Notes under the pieces: model-generated
What the model was told of the DNA's origin: nothing
Seen by the model: only the letters and a program-made list of their open reading frames with translations
Database searches by the model: none
Shown: positions 44,929 through 56,636 of the stretch, piece by piece
Position numbering within the stretch: position 1 is the stretch's first letter
Layout: the number at the start of each line of letters is the position of its first letter
Assembly: GCF_030272615.1 (NCBI RefSeq)
Contig: NC_081413.1
Location: 183,656,951-183,720,950, forward strand
DNA length: 64,000 nucleotides
DNA from: Cryptomeria japonica
Lineage: Eukaryota; Streptophyta; Pinopsida; Cupressales; Cupressaceae
Reading direction: 5' to 3'
Position numbers and translations under genes: made by a program

Positions 44929-46948
44929 TTGGGTAGATTTTGGCTTAAGGACACAATGGTTTGTTTAGTGTCAATCTTTGCTCTAGTATTTGATGGTTCA
45001 AACTATTCCATTTGGAGTTGCAGAATGGAAGTCTACTTATCCTCTCTAGGGTTTGATGTGTGGATGTCTATTGTAAATGGCTACCATAGTAAAGTCAGTC
45101 CTCCCACTGATTCAGATGCAGAAAGAAGAAACCAATGCAATGATATAGCAATGAAGGCTACTCTATGGGTCATCAAATGTTGTTACCTCACAAGTGGATA
45201 GATGCAAATCAGCAAAAAGCGTATAGGACAGACTAAAGAAGCTCTATGGAAATTAACCTACTACTGCAGAATCAGTTTGTGAAGAGAGAATAAGAAACAC
45301 ATCTCATGTATCTGCAGATGATGACGACAGATTAGCTAGCAGTGACAACAATGATGAAGAAGGAACCCACCTCTTCATGGCTCAAGAATTAGAAGATGAG
45401 AGGCACACATCTGAGAATGATCATGAAGATCACTCCTACTAGCAAGATGTGTTTGACAATGATAGTGAAGGAGAAGAAGAAGATGAAGCAAAAGCTGATC
45501 TTGAAGGTGAGCTTGTGAATGCACTTGAAGAACTCAATAGAGTAAGAAATGAATACAAAATATTCAAGAATGTTGCTATAGTGGAGCAGAACGGACTAAT
45601 CAAATGCCTTGAAGAATCTGAGAAGTGCATCTTAGAGTTGAAGAATCAAGAAGACACCAAGGAATGTCGGTGTACAGATCTAGCCTCTAGGAAAGAAGTA
45701 AAAGATAAAGAATATCAATAGCTAGTTGAAGAAATGGAGATTCTCTAAAATCACCTTAAGAAATGTCAAGATGAGCTCAAGGTAAGAATCTGGTTTGATG
45801 GCAGCAGTGATGCCTTGGACAAAATGTTAAAAAATCAAAAGCATGCCAAGGACATTGAAGGATTAGGTAGTCGTGTCAGTGAATGCTCCACCAAAAAGAA
45901 TATCCCCCACAATGACATTTTGTTTTTCTCCTCAAATGGAGAGAACAAGGGACAAACCTTCATAGTTAGAAATGCTCCCCGAAAGAAGGTTGATCTAGCC
46001 ACAACTGGTGAAGATATGCATACAAGGATGAAGATCGGTGCTACAAGAATGAGAAACAATTCAAATCCCAAAGGAAAAGGGGAGATGGGAGAAGACAACT
46101 TCACCAAAAGTAGGAACATGAGAAGACAACAAAGAAGACCTCCTACCAATAGAGGACAAGGAAATGATACCACCCACAAGACAAGGCAAGTATGGGAGAA
46201 GAAGAAATCAGATGGAATATTTGCTCAGCATGAACAATCCAGGATCCATCCTTAGAGAAGGAGAAATGGAGCTTCTAGACCATTAAGATCTCCCCATGCA
46301 TGGCAGAATAAGTTTGTAAGTTATAAACCTTCTTTTTCTGATTATTACTTTGCATGTAATGGTCATGGCCATAGGGTAGAAGAATTTAGAGAGGGATCTA
46401 CAAGGAATAATCTAGGATCTCACAGAAATCATGCATATGAGAAAAATGTATCAAAGAGTAAAAACATGCATAATTCCTCTCCCAGTTATGCAAAGAGTGT
46501 TTGTTATAACTGCAATAGAATTGGCCATAGAAGTTATGAATGTAGGAAGAAGGACTTGGAGTTATATGAAAATCGGTGTAGCAGATATGATCAACTTAGA
46601 AGTGGATACAAAGCATATGGAAGTTAGAGACCTACATGGAGTCAAAGGATAAATGCCCTTGCAGAATCAGGAGGTCCACTAGTTTTGGTTGTCAGTCACA
46701 ACAACATAACCAGAAGAAAATGGTCAAACCGGCATGTTAAGAGACTCCCCAATCATGAAGTTGGGATGGATGTTGTGTGCTACTATAGCACTGCTTCTGA
46801 TTGTGATGTTGGAACCATAAATACAAGGACCCATCAGCAAAAGAAGGAAAGACCTGCTCCCAAGCAGGAATGGAAGAAGAAGCAAGAGGATACAACCATG
46901 GACCGGCAATGTACATTCAATGTACATGTGATATCTCCTAAGTCTTAA
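44929..46948 (+). pseudogene. gag: Element 4 Sirevirus-like gag
   Basis: N-terminal copia Gag motif VFDGSNYSIWSCRMEVYLS (about 44986-45042). A stop ends the first piece at 45199-45201. Then an acidic segment (SADDDDRLASSDNNDEEG), a coiled coil (EGELVNALEELNRVRNEYKI, about 45505-45565) and SSDALDKMLKNQKHAKDIEG (about 45808-45865), a motif typical of Sirevirus Gag. Basic, asparagine/arginine-rich sequence follows, then a damaged knuckle (ACNGHGHRVEEF) and a good CCHC knuckle CYNCNRIGHRSYEC (about 46501-46542). Stops at about 45442, 45721, 45748, 46255 and 46627 and frame changes kill it. No protease, integrase or RT follows. Confidence 0.85.
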
Positions 46949-48209
46949 AGGAGATGTAGTATCTAAGGGGGAGCAATATATTGAACTTATCATTCACCCC
47001 CTCAGTGAAGAAGGACACATGTAAGAACAAGATGTTGTTGGTATGAAGGATGGAAATGAGAAGATACGTGTGTGTAGTGGTGGCCTTGGTTACTCATCTA
47101 CATATTAGAGTTGGATCACTACTGCATGTGTCAATAGATGGAGATTAACAATTGGAATCAGATGCAAAGTGACACAAAATGTCAGGAGTTACAGGAAGGG
47201 GCTCCGGTAGTGATAATGGACCGGTACAAGAAACCGGTATGTGTAGGATGTTACCGGTATGAATGCTAACAGGTACTTGTAGGTTATGTAAGACAATGAG
47301 GTTGGAGATCATTGTATTAGCCCCAGTAGCATGGAATGAGGATTTTATGTCTCAAGTGTTGTTGATGAAGACCTGAAAGACATATATTGTCCCAGTTGTT
47401 GATCATGCAAGTATGCATGTTTTGGGCTAACCGGTTTAATTTATGACATTATGTACATCCAGGGTCATGTCATAGGTTGTGGTGGATATAATGGAGCTAA
47501 AAGATCATCAAATTATCACAGTTGGACATCTCAACTTATATATGGAGATGATTGGTTCCCCGATATTGGATCTGACCAACATTGTGGACCTGAGATGTAT
47601 AGCTCAAGGGGAGTTCAAGTGCTTGTGGAGCAAAGCCAACAATCTTGAACTTGTAAGTGTACTAACTACACATGATAGAAATTGCTATATGAATACCCAG
47701 GAGAATTTCATGTTTAGGGCTATCTACTTTTCATCTAGTTGGTTGTATTCATAGTATAATTATACTTGATTCTAAATAATTTTGGGATCAAACAGGAGAT
47801 GATGCAATCTGACCGACAAGTAAGAAGTGTTCACTGACACATCCTTCTGCAATTGAGTGCTTCAACAATTAATATCATCTTTGCATACTCAATTGGTGTC
47901 AGTTGGTGGTTGAGTTCTCCATCTCAAGTACTGTGACTTGAGAAGATGTAACAAATGATTGTATCATAGGAGGTGATGCAACCGGTAAACAAAAAGGGGA
48001 GAAAGATTTATGTCAGTGCTCAGTAGATACAAGGAGGAGTGAAAACCCTAACAGTGCCCTTTGCCATTGTTGTCAAAGGGGGAGAAAGATTTTGTAGTAT
48101 ACCACATACTACATGTGTGAGAATCCATGGATTATACAAAAAAAAGGGAAAGAGATCATGTAGTATGTCGGATACTACATGTGTTGACATCAATGCCAAA
48201 GGGGGAGAT
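46949..48209 (+). other. Element 4 3' region: purine tracts and paired hairpins, no pol
   Basis: 1.26 kb with no domain on either strand. Purine tracts AAGGGGGAGC (about 46966), AAAGGGGGAGA (about 48075) and GCCAAAGGGGGAGAT (48195-48209, flush with the LTR) recur. Two hairpins lie at 48093-48113 and 48157-48181. The open frames 47451-47754 are overlapping and unrecognised. Confidence 0.65.
48093..48181. promoter_or_regulatory. Two related perfect hairpins before element 4 polypurine tract
   Basis: TGTAGTAT (48093-48100), loop ACCAC, ATACTACA (48106-48113); and CATGTAGTAT (48157-48166), loop GTCGG, ATACTACATG (48172-48181). Stems are 8 and 10 bp and perfect; loops differ. They appear to be a duplicated unit with the stem preserved. 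Confidence 0.8.
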
Positions 48210-50615
48210 TGTTGGCATTGTATTGTCATTGATGTCAACCGGTATAGAAGGACAACCGGTATGGGAATATTGTTGACATGCAGTCATTGATGTCAACTAG
48301 TATTGCAGGTCACTAGAAAGGAGGAGAATATCATTCAGAGAAATGACCACTGGAGTCACCAGTAAGGAAAGTATGTCAACTAGTAAGAGTTGTGTTGACA
48401 ATGAGTAGCTACCAACCAAAAAACATATGACCAGTGTACAAGTAGGATGAGAAAAGTGCTTGAGTTGTTGTTTGTGATGAAGAGGCAAAATATTACCTAA
48501 ATTACATCAACATTGGAGGAAAAGGATGTACAGGTCACCAATATGTTGTGTGGATGCAGAACAAGACTCCCACCGGATGAAGATGTATTCACCATGTGAA
48601 GAGATGAATGACAGTGAATGTGACCACATTAGATCACATGTGCCTGTTTGAAGATATGTTGTACAAACAGGGAATCCACCTGAGTGCATTGTAGGATGTA
48701 GATGACAAGGATCCATTACCACCAGTAAGGGGAGCTTATCTCCTATTATGCATGAAATACATCATAGTCCTCCGAGATAAGACAAGAGGTAAAGGCAGGT
48801 GCTTGAAGGCTCACATCAAATCTACCAGTGAATCAAAGGAATGCCTCAAGTGCATAAAATCGGGGATATGCACTGGACCGGCAAAGAAGGCATGTTGATC
48901 TACCTGGACAGATGAAGTGTGATAGGTTTGTCACTTTGACAAACCAGTTGAGATATGGTTTGGGCTAATGAGGAAGAAGGCAAGGTTGAGCAGTTGTAGA
49001 CAGAGGACAATGGCCAGATTAAAGATGGAGTTAGTTGAAGATTGATGACATGGTGTCATCAAGGTGTTTACCGATAAGAATGTCCATCGGTAACGCTAAC
49101 AAAGTGAAGATGCAGAAGGCTCCTAACTATTGATGATGTACATGAGGTAAGCTGGTAAATGTGTCGACTAGGTTGAGTGTTTCTAAGCAGAGTGCAAGGT
49201 TGAAGGCAGATCGGTTAGGGTATAACCGACAGGGTCTATGAATCGGTAGATGAACCCAATTGTGTGGTTGGTCAGTGATCTTATCTGGACCGACATAGAA
49301 GACTTAGCAAAGGTGAATGCCGACAAAGGGGCCATGTGGAGGTGAAGTGGCATACATGCACAGGTTGGTGTGATGTGTCAGTGAGGTCATTGGTGACTAG
49401 TCCAACATTTATGATGACTGCAAGGCTCGAGGAAGAAAACAGAGGATTTTGGCTCAAGATGAAGGAAACAACAAAGATCCAGAAAAGACTAGTCTTGCAG
49501 ATCGAAGGGGGTGAAGGAAACTGCATCACGCACATGATTGATCAAACAAAAGGCTGAAAAACATGCTACAAATGGCTAGAGAGAGGAGACGTGTTTTGTA
49601 GGGTAGACAGATGGGTGATGCTCATTGATTGAGTGTTGAACATCAATCAAGAACATGATATCAAATTGGATTTGATATGTCATGATGTTCAAAGATCAGA
49701 TGGGATGCAGATTTAGTGCATGGTGGAAACGCTAACCGTCCCAATGTTCAAACTCACATATTGGTAGGAAAATATGGCTATAAGTATGCGAGCCAAAGAT
49801 ATTGTTTGTGTTACAGAATGAATGAGTGTTGTTGCTACATGAGAGAGAAAATCAGTCAAGTACTCAATGAGAATCAGAAAGGATATTGAGTGTTTGAGTA
49901 AGAAATGGGTTGAAGAGTTCAATGAACAATAGTGAGGCAACCAGTAGACAAGAGTTGCAAGAAGATTGCAGAGAATGCAAGTTGAGGACCAGCAGGAATC
50001 AAATGGTAGATATCTGACTGAGTTATCAAGACCGGTGGTGGATAGCAGCCGTATGACAGAGAGAACTGACAGAGAAGCAGAAGAGGCTAAATCGATAAGG
50101 TTGCAGCAGTGAGAGGGTGAGAGAGAGAACTGATAGTGAACTAAATAGAAGATCCAGTAGAGAGAATCGCAAAAGTATTACAAAATTCATTTGTAACAAG
50201 AAGATAACTTTTGTATAAAAACATGTTATTGTAATCACTGAGTTGGAGCTCGATGCAAGGGTTGTAGCTCCTTGGGTTGGTGCTCCTTGGGTTGGTGCCC
50301 TAAATCAGGGGTTGGTGCTCCTTGGGTTAGTGTTGTGAATATTGTAATCAGAGATTTACTATGAGGCTAGATTGGAGCAGTAGACTCCAGCAGCATTTCT
50401 CACTAAGGTTTTTCCCATCTTGGGTTTTCCTCATATATGTTGGTGCTATGTGATGTCTACTTTGTGTGTGATTGCATTTGTGTTGATCTCCCCTCTAGCC
50501 AGTAAGTTTGCATTGAGTTAGATCTGATAACTAGTATACAGACATAGGGTAGTTAAAGGGAAAATTTTGAGAACCACTGATTCGCCCCCCTCTCAGTGGT
50601 GCATTGTGTCTAACA
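48210..50615 (+). repeat. Element 4 3' LTR
   Basis: 2,406 bp from TGTTGGCATTG to GTGTCTAACA, uninterrupted. It aligns with 6065-8092 and then 44513-44882. ACCGG/CCGGT words recur in its first half. TTCGCCCCCCTCTCAGTGG lies near the end. It is followed by the right TSD AAACC (50616-50620). Confidence 0.93.
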
Positions 50616-52149
50616 AAACCCCCATTTCCAAATTCACAAATGAAGGAAATGACTTGCATATATACTCACTGAAATGAAATTGATAACCAGATTCCTCCTT
50701 CAATTATTTCTTCCCAAATAGAGAGGGAAAGAAGAAAACAATTCTAGTCACACATACTCAGAAAGACAAAAAAATAAACAAACAAAGGTTTTAAAACCCT
50801 ACCTTCAAATGCTTTCTTGGAAGATGATTGAAGAAGATCCAATGGATGCACCCACATAGCAAAGCACACCAAACCTTCCACATCTTTTTCCACCAAATAA
50901 ATCCCTTCAACATCTCATGAACACCTCCAGGCAAAAACCCTCAATCCACACCTGAGAGAAAATTTTCCAAAATGCCAAGCCTCTCATTCAACACCGAGAG
51001 GAAAATTTTCCAAAATGAAGAGAGCCCTTCCTTTTGAAAATTTTCTCAACTATAAAGGAATTTTTATTTTTTTTAAACAAATATCTTTTAGGTAAAATTC
51101 ACTTTCTCATGAAAATTGAAAATGTATTTTTATTAAAAACATTTACATGACTTATATTTAAAAATTCTTATTTTTTAAAACACAAAAGCCACTAGATATT
51201 TTAATTACTAAAAGTAAAAATTGACTTTCTTTCTTTTATTTTAAAATAAATACTCAAGACATAATATAAATTCCACTAATAAATCAATCAATTTAACTAA
51301 ACAATTAAGAATAATTGATTATCTATTTAACCAGAAAAGTGCTCTTAATAATTTATTCTTAATTTAATTTAATAAATGCAATACACATTAATTATTAATA
51401 ACCATAAGGTATTAATAATAAATTTCTCATTAAATAACAGAAGAAGAGAATAATTAAATTCACAAAATGCATAACACGCAAATTCAACTAAACAAAGCAG
51501 AGACATGACCCGCATACCAACATAGGGAAGGTTGACAAATGAATGACAACGCTCACCATCGAGCAAGGCTAGGGATGACATTAGGACCTTAAGACCATCT
51601 CCTCCACTTCCATCAGGTTAATTAGGTACGCTCAGACCTATGGAACTAGGTGAAGTCAATACCTTGTACCTGCAATTCTTGTATCACTGAACCACACATA
51701 CATATATCTATACAAACATGGTAAACACACCAGTGAAGGAGAATCGTGAATTTCTGTGTCTCATCAAAGTGAGTGATTGGAAATCATCTCCCTGCACCCC
51801 ATACGCTTTCCACACATACATGATGACATATACATAGTGCAACTCACACATGAAGTAAATGTGTTATTTCATCATTAGTAACATATAAATAACATTAACA
51901 TTTCATCATTTATAAAATACAATGTATAAGCAGAATTAACATCTACTCATTCAAAGAAATAGTGCCTAATCAACATCTACTCCTCAATAAGCAATAATGC
52001 ATAATCATATTCACCAAATCACACTCCAAAGCATAATACCTAGATAAAAACATCACAATCATAATGTATCAACCATCCATGTAAGCCACTAAAAAGTCAA
52101 CCATGATCAACGAGGTCAAAAAGAGTCTAATTAGGGAAGGGGTATTACA
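50616..52149 (-). other. Old LTR-like DNA flanking element 4
   Basis: No gene. It continues the sequence left of 6065. On the minus strand the right edge reads TGTAATACCCCTTCCC, resembling a plant gypsy LTR start, so 5523-6064 plus 50621-52149 may be part of an old minus-strand LTR. I found neither its other end nor a target duplication. Confidence 0.4.
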
Positions 52150-52751
52150 ACACAGGGATTTCAAAACAAAACTGAAGAAACAACTTGGTTATACAAACCT
52201 TCTACCAAGTTTAAACCAAATGGAGGTGTGAAATGAACAACTGGTCTATTCACCAGATAAGAGCACAACTAAAATAAAGCAAGTATAACTAAAATCAAAC
52301 TTAACCAATTAACTTGGATGATCGACTTGTAATCAACAACATACCAACATAAACACGAGAATGACTCTTTTCAAATCAAACACCAAAATCCTCCAATCAG
52401 AGTAAATACCCAAAAATGTTCCCTTGCATACTAAACATATCCATGTTAAGGAATGATAAAGATAATTCCAAAATATAATTTAAAGTTATTGTTATCTAAT
52501 TGTAGCTCTTTCAATAAATTAATTCCTCCTACACAAGGAAATATAAAACAAGGAAAACGCATGAAAAGGGCAAAAACAACATATACCCATATGACTTACA
52601 CAATGACTTGATTTAAAAATCCACACCCACACACACATGAAAATCTTCCATTTAAATAAAATTAAGCCATAAGTTTCAAATCCTTTAATTGGCTTATAAC
52701 AGGTTTCACTTGCAATTTAAACGCCAAGCAATCTTTTACAAAATAAAAGCA
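52150..52751. other. No feature recognised
   Basis: AT-rich sequence between the possible LTR edge at 52149 and the coiled-coil frame. I see no domain, repeat or splice structure that I can defend. Confidence 0.5.
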
Positions 52752-53835
52752 GTCATCATCTAAACTCAATAGGTCTAGGAGAAAGAGAAAGGAACTTTGT
52801 GATAAGTTGAAATAGAGGGAAATCAAATGTATGGAATATATTCACCTAAATCAAGCCCTAAAGGAGAACTCAAAAGAATGTGTGAAACTTGCAAAAGAAA
52901 ATGCAACCTTGAAGCATGGGATGGAATATATTGTGATGAGTTTGATAAAGGAGATTGAAGAAAGGAAGAAGAATGAGGAGAATCTTGCTTAGTCCTTGAA
53001 AGATAGATCTGACGAATGCTACAGACTCAATTGTAAGAATGATTAGCTTAAGCTTGAATTGCAACAATCCAAAAACAATGAGGAAGATCTTGAAAGGCAG
53101 ATTATTATTCATAGGGATGAACTTGCTACCACAAATGAGTACAAGGAGAAGTTCAAGATTAGCTCAGCTAAGCTTGATGAAATACTTGGAAACTAGAAGA
53201 GTGAAGATGACAAGCAGGTTCTTAAATTTGAGGAAGTTGAAAGCTTTGGATCTGGTCAAAGAACTCCTAAGACAATAAATTAGAACAACAAAACTAAAAG
53301 GTCTTCGGTAAGACAACCTAATGCTCAAAAGTTCAATGGAAATTGTTTTGTTTGTACTAATTTTGTCATAAAGAAATTCAATGCAGAAATGGGATGAATC
53401 ATAATGGTCCATCTTTCTTCGGTCAATGTTTCAAATGCAATAAATATGGAAATAAATCAAACAAGTGCAGAAGCATGATGAATAACTCCTTCAATAGAAG
53501 GAATATTAGATGTTATGCATGTGGTAGGTTTGGACACATTTCTAACTAGTGCAGATCAAGAGAAAATAAAGGGAATTTTAGGCCTAGATGAGGGAATGTT
53601 GTTTTCTACAATTGCAACAAATCTGATCACATTGCAAGATTTTGCAGAAGCAAAAATGTGAATAGGAATAGTCTGACAGTTAAGAGCAAGAATGTGCAGG
53701 TAGATGATAAAGGCAAAGAGAAAGTGGATGAGATCCAAAATCAAATGAAGAAGACATGGGTAAAGAAGAGTGATACTGGTGTAGGGAATGGATCCACACT
53801 TGAATTTGGTGCCAGAAATCCATCCGATAACTGAA
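52752..53835 (+). pseudogene. ORF1 of unclassified element, plus copy: coiled coil with CCHC knuckles
   Basis: One frame with scattered stops encodes a long charged helix (EENLA, LKLELQQSKNNEEDLERQ) that looks like a coiled coil, then SFGSGQRTPKT, then zinc knuckles: a damaged one (CFVCTNF), CFKCNKYGNKSNKC (about 53429-53470), CYACGRFGHISN-stop-C (about 53513-53555) and a third with the first cysteine lost (YNCNKSDHIARFC, about 53611-53650). It ends with QNQMKKTWVKKSD. The same layout and end motif (RNEMKKTWIKKEE) appear in the minus copy at 58474-57089. The knuckles suggest nucleic acid binding as in Gag C-termini; no capsid-domain motif is visible. Confidence 0.65.
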
Positions 53836-54260
53836 TTAAGGCCTCTGGCCTAGGGGGAGTTTGTATGAAAATCCTTTGCCCCTTATAGGAAATGATACCT
53901 AAATCTGGAATGTTAACAAAGTTGTATTAGGGAATTGTAGGTGATTTGAAGTAATCTTTGAAAGAATTTGAACAATAATGAATATTTGCAAATAAAATTT
54001 GTAGAGCAATCTATGAAAGAAGAGTGTCCCAAAGGTTTAGGGCAAAATGTATTTAATGCACCCTAAAAGTTAGGTATGCAAGTGATAAAAATTAACATAA
54101 CATATTCATTTGTCACTTTGCATTCGAGAGTAGAAGAGGAGAGCATTCTACGAGAAGATCATCCAAGAGATCAAAGCGTGAAGGTGATTCCCAGTACGAA
54201 ACCCTAATCCGAGTAAGAAAGGTATTTTCTACAAAAAAATTTAATTCAAGAATTTTGAAG
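53836..54260 (+). other. Inter-ORF spacer, plus copy
   Basis: About 425 bp without coding signal. It starts with CCTAGGGGGAGTT (about 53849), a purine tract like those of the copia elements, and ends with a leader to the ORF2 ATG. The minus copy has a spacer of similar length (452 bp) with CTCAGGGGGAG. Confidence 0.5.
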
Positions 54261-54888
54261 ATGGATACCCCTCTAGTTGTCGATATTACTAAGAGAGATC
54301 AACCCAATTTTAAGAAGCATCTATTTATATCTATCGAAGGTGCATTCTCATTAGTCCCATATGTTGTTCTGTATATCGAAGATATTAGGGTTTATACTCA
54401 TTGCAATCTTGAGGAATTAGGAAGATCCCATTTGCTAAATTTAGCAACTAATAGATGAAAATTCCAGGCTTAAACCGGAATTCAAAGTGTTGGAAGAAAA
54501 GGGTTTTGTGCAATTTGTCAAATTCCTCCTGCTTGATGAACATAAGTGGGTCTGGTATGTTCTAAGCAGGATGCATGATGAGTTTATGTGGTTGAACAAG
54601 TCATTCAAGATCACCAAGAGTTCTATATGGGTCGTAACAGGGTTGTGCTTATCTGATGATTTGCCCACTTTGAAATTTGTGAAGAATTGGACTATTTCCG
54701 ATACAATTGGTTCGAGGTTTGATAGAAGGGCAATGACTATCAACAATATTTTGGAACATGATGTAAGATTCACTTATATCTTGATAGGTTACAAGATTTA
54801 TAGTTCCATCCTGGAAAATTTAGTATCTAGAATAGCTATCTAGGAAGCATATAAGATGATCCAAGAGAACAAGAAATATGAAATCTGA
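54261..54888 (+). pseudogene. ORF2 of unclassified element, plus copy (truncated, unrecognised)
   Basis: ATG at 54261 opens MDTPLVVDITKRDQP and reaches FSLVPYVVLYIEDIRVYTHC before a stop at 54456-54458. A second frame (54487-54843) gives KWVWYVLSRMHDEFMWLNKS and SRFDRRAMTINNILEHDVRF, ending at TAG 54841. Each piece has a clear counterpart in the minus copy (WVRYVLRRVHDQFLWLKT, SKYDSRAMTIAHIEDAEVRF). I recognise no domain, active-site motif or membrane segment. It stops at the junction with the inverted copy near 54888. Two diverged copies with matching residues indicate a real protein family. Confidence 0.6.
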
Positions 54889-56636
54889 TGAAATTATTTC
54901 ATATAATTCACTGGGAGTTCTACAAAATTTGTGCAAGTTCTAGATCAGGGCTTCTTCAATTTTCCTTTTGTCTTCTTCATTATAGAAGGAATATGTTTTC
55001 CCAATACCAAACAGACCTCCAAATTCTTTGATCCCATGGACCAATTCATCAATTGTTGGAGTTATGTTTCTTCACTTCTTCTAACCTCTTTAATTTCCAC
55101 ATCTGATTGAGTGTCGGGGTTATCACCCTCTTTTTCATCCTTTTTGGGCTTCTTTTCAGCCTTTGGGTCAACTTTTCCTTCACTCTTTTTCTTTCTAGTA
55201 TAAGTTACCCCTATCGGTCTATCTTTACTTGGTGAAGATACAAGAGTGCCTATGTCCTTTTCTTTTGTATATGTTGTTGGCTTGGTAGTTGCAGTCCCCT
55301 TGGATTTTATCTTTGACACTTTCTTCTTTTCACCTATTAGTTCTTCATCTTTATTAGGTTTAGCCCTTGTTTGTTCACTAGCACCAGTGGAGGTAGTGGC
55401 ACTGGATGCTTCACCTCCATATTTTTTGTCAAGAGTATCAATCATTCTTCTTACTTTTCTTTTCATGATTGGCACCTGAAGTTCCTATTTTATTTTGGAG
55501 CTTGCCTCCTCACAAGTTCCAAATCTCTTTGCCTTGTGGTCTACTGGTTTGGACAGTGGCATATTTACATAAATTTTAACAATGTTTATTGCAACCTCAT
55601 AACCCATAGGTGGAACCCAAAAGGTTCTAGGTTGAACCGCTTGAATGATGCAATAATCTGTGTCTCCAAGAAAGCAAATGTTGTCTTTGTACTTCTGCAC
55701 TATACCGGTTGGTATTATTTCCCTTTTGTGCATCCTGATTTGAAATTTCTTAAAGTATCCCCACATTGTTTCACCAAACCTATCTCCTAGATCCCTAATC
55801 ATTTCACCTATCTGAACCATGATAGGTTTTTCTTCAGACCATACTATATTACCGTTATCGGGAAAGAAGTTTTGCACAGAGAAAAATATACATACCAGTA
55901 GTGACCCATATTTGAAAGACTGCTTCTTGTCCTTCTTGATTCTCTCCATGTTTACCAGAAATTGGCTTTGATCATCTCACAGATATCATATGAAGCATCC
56001 TCCTTGATGATTCAATAGGCAGCATTTATGGCACCGCTCGGTACACTATTTATTTGGCTTGATTGATAAACCCTGTAACCCAACACTACAAAAGCAAATC
56101 TTACTTCAGCATCCTCAATATGAGCGATTGTCATTGCTCTACTATCATATTTGGATTTGGTTAACCTAGTGACTTCAGTTGATGAATTTGTTCTTAGGGT
56201 TAATGCTTCACTAGTTGCATTAAACCTTGTAACTCTTCGAATCACATCCTTTATGATCTTGATCGGTGCTTGAGTCTTTAGCCACAAGAATTGATCATGT
56301 ACTCTTCTCAATACATACCTAACCCAGTCGGCATGAAACTGATCGGTAAAATTGGCAGCATTAGACAAACCCTTGGTCTTTGGAGGTAGATATTCTACCT
56401 TCAACTGATCGTTAACACAGAACCCTTTAAATTCATTTTGAATGAATTTGTCTCCAAGTTCATCAAGCTTGAAATGGATGTAGGAGTGAATGTCTTCAAC
56501 CAATAATACACCAAAGGGCATAGATGATAAGGCACCGCATGTTGATCTCACCGGCTTTCATTGGATGTAGCTTGAACTCGAGTTGGGGTTCTTTGATAGC
56601 TTCAACCAGCACAGGAGTCGATATCGGTGCTGCCAT
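54889..56636 (-). pseudogene. ORF2 of unclassified element, minus copy (about 590 residues, unrecognised)
   Basis: ATG at 56636 (MAAPISTPVLVEAIKEP). A frameshift near 56550 leads to the 56551-56012 piece (PFGVLLVEDIHSYIHFKLDE, WVRYVLRRVHDQFLW). A stop at 56012 and a one-base loss near 55955 precede 55949-55485 (KYGSLLVCIFFSVQNFF, MWGYFKKFQIRMHKRE, RTFWVPPMGYEV). A TAG leads, in the same frame, to a lysine/threonine-rich tail (55484-55062: RKVRRMIDTLDKKYGGEA). A further shift opens TPTIDELVHGIKEFGGLFG, running to the junction near 54889. I cannot name the family; a globular N-terminal two thirds and a charged tail are all I can state. It is not similar to any gag, pol or PMD part seen elsewhere in the window. 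Confidence 0.65.

Larger units (their letters stand above)
6065..50615 (+). mobile_element. Element 4: gag-only Sirevirus-like LTR retrotransposon (outermost of the nest)
   Basis: Two LTRs of about 2.4 kb bound it: the 5' LTR is 6065-8092 plus 44513-44882 (split by element 3), and the 3' LTR is 48210-50615. A perfect TSD AAACC is at 6060-6064 and 50616-50620. Behind the 5' LTR sits a copia-type primer site ATTGGTATTAGAGC (44883-44896); before the 3' LTR lies GCCAAAGGGGGAGAT. The only coding content is a degraded Gag (44929-46948). No integrase or RT is found in the 3.3 kb internal region, so it was non-autonomous or has lost pol. Confidence 0.93.

Noticed and set aside
55246-55790. Plus-strand open frames of 77 and 139 codons
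   Set aside because: They are the complement of the lysine-rich tail and middle of ORF2 on the minus strand, which has a homologue; the plus frames do not.
56012-56551. Start of ORF2 (minus) at 56551
   Set aside because: That position is GTG, not a normal plant start, and is created by a frameshift; the ATG at 56636 with matching N-terminus in the plus copy is better.
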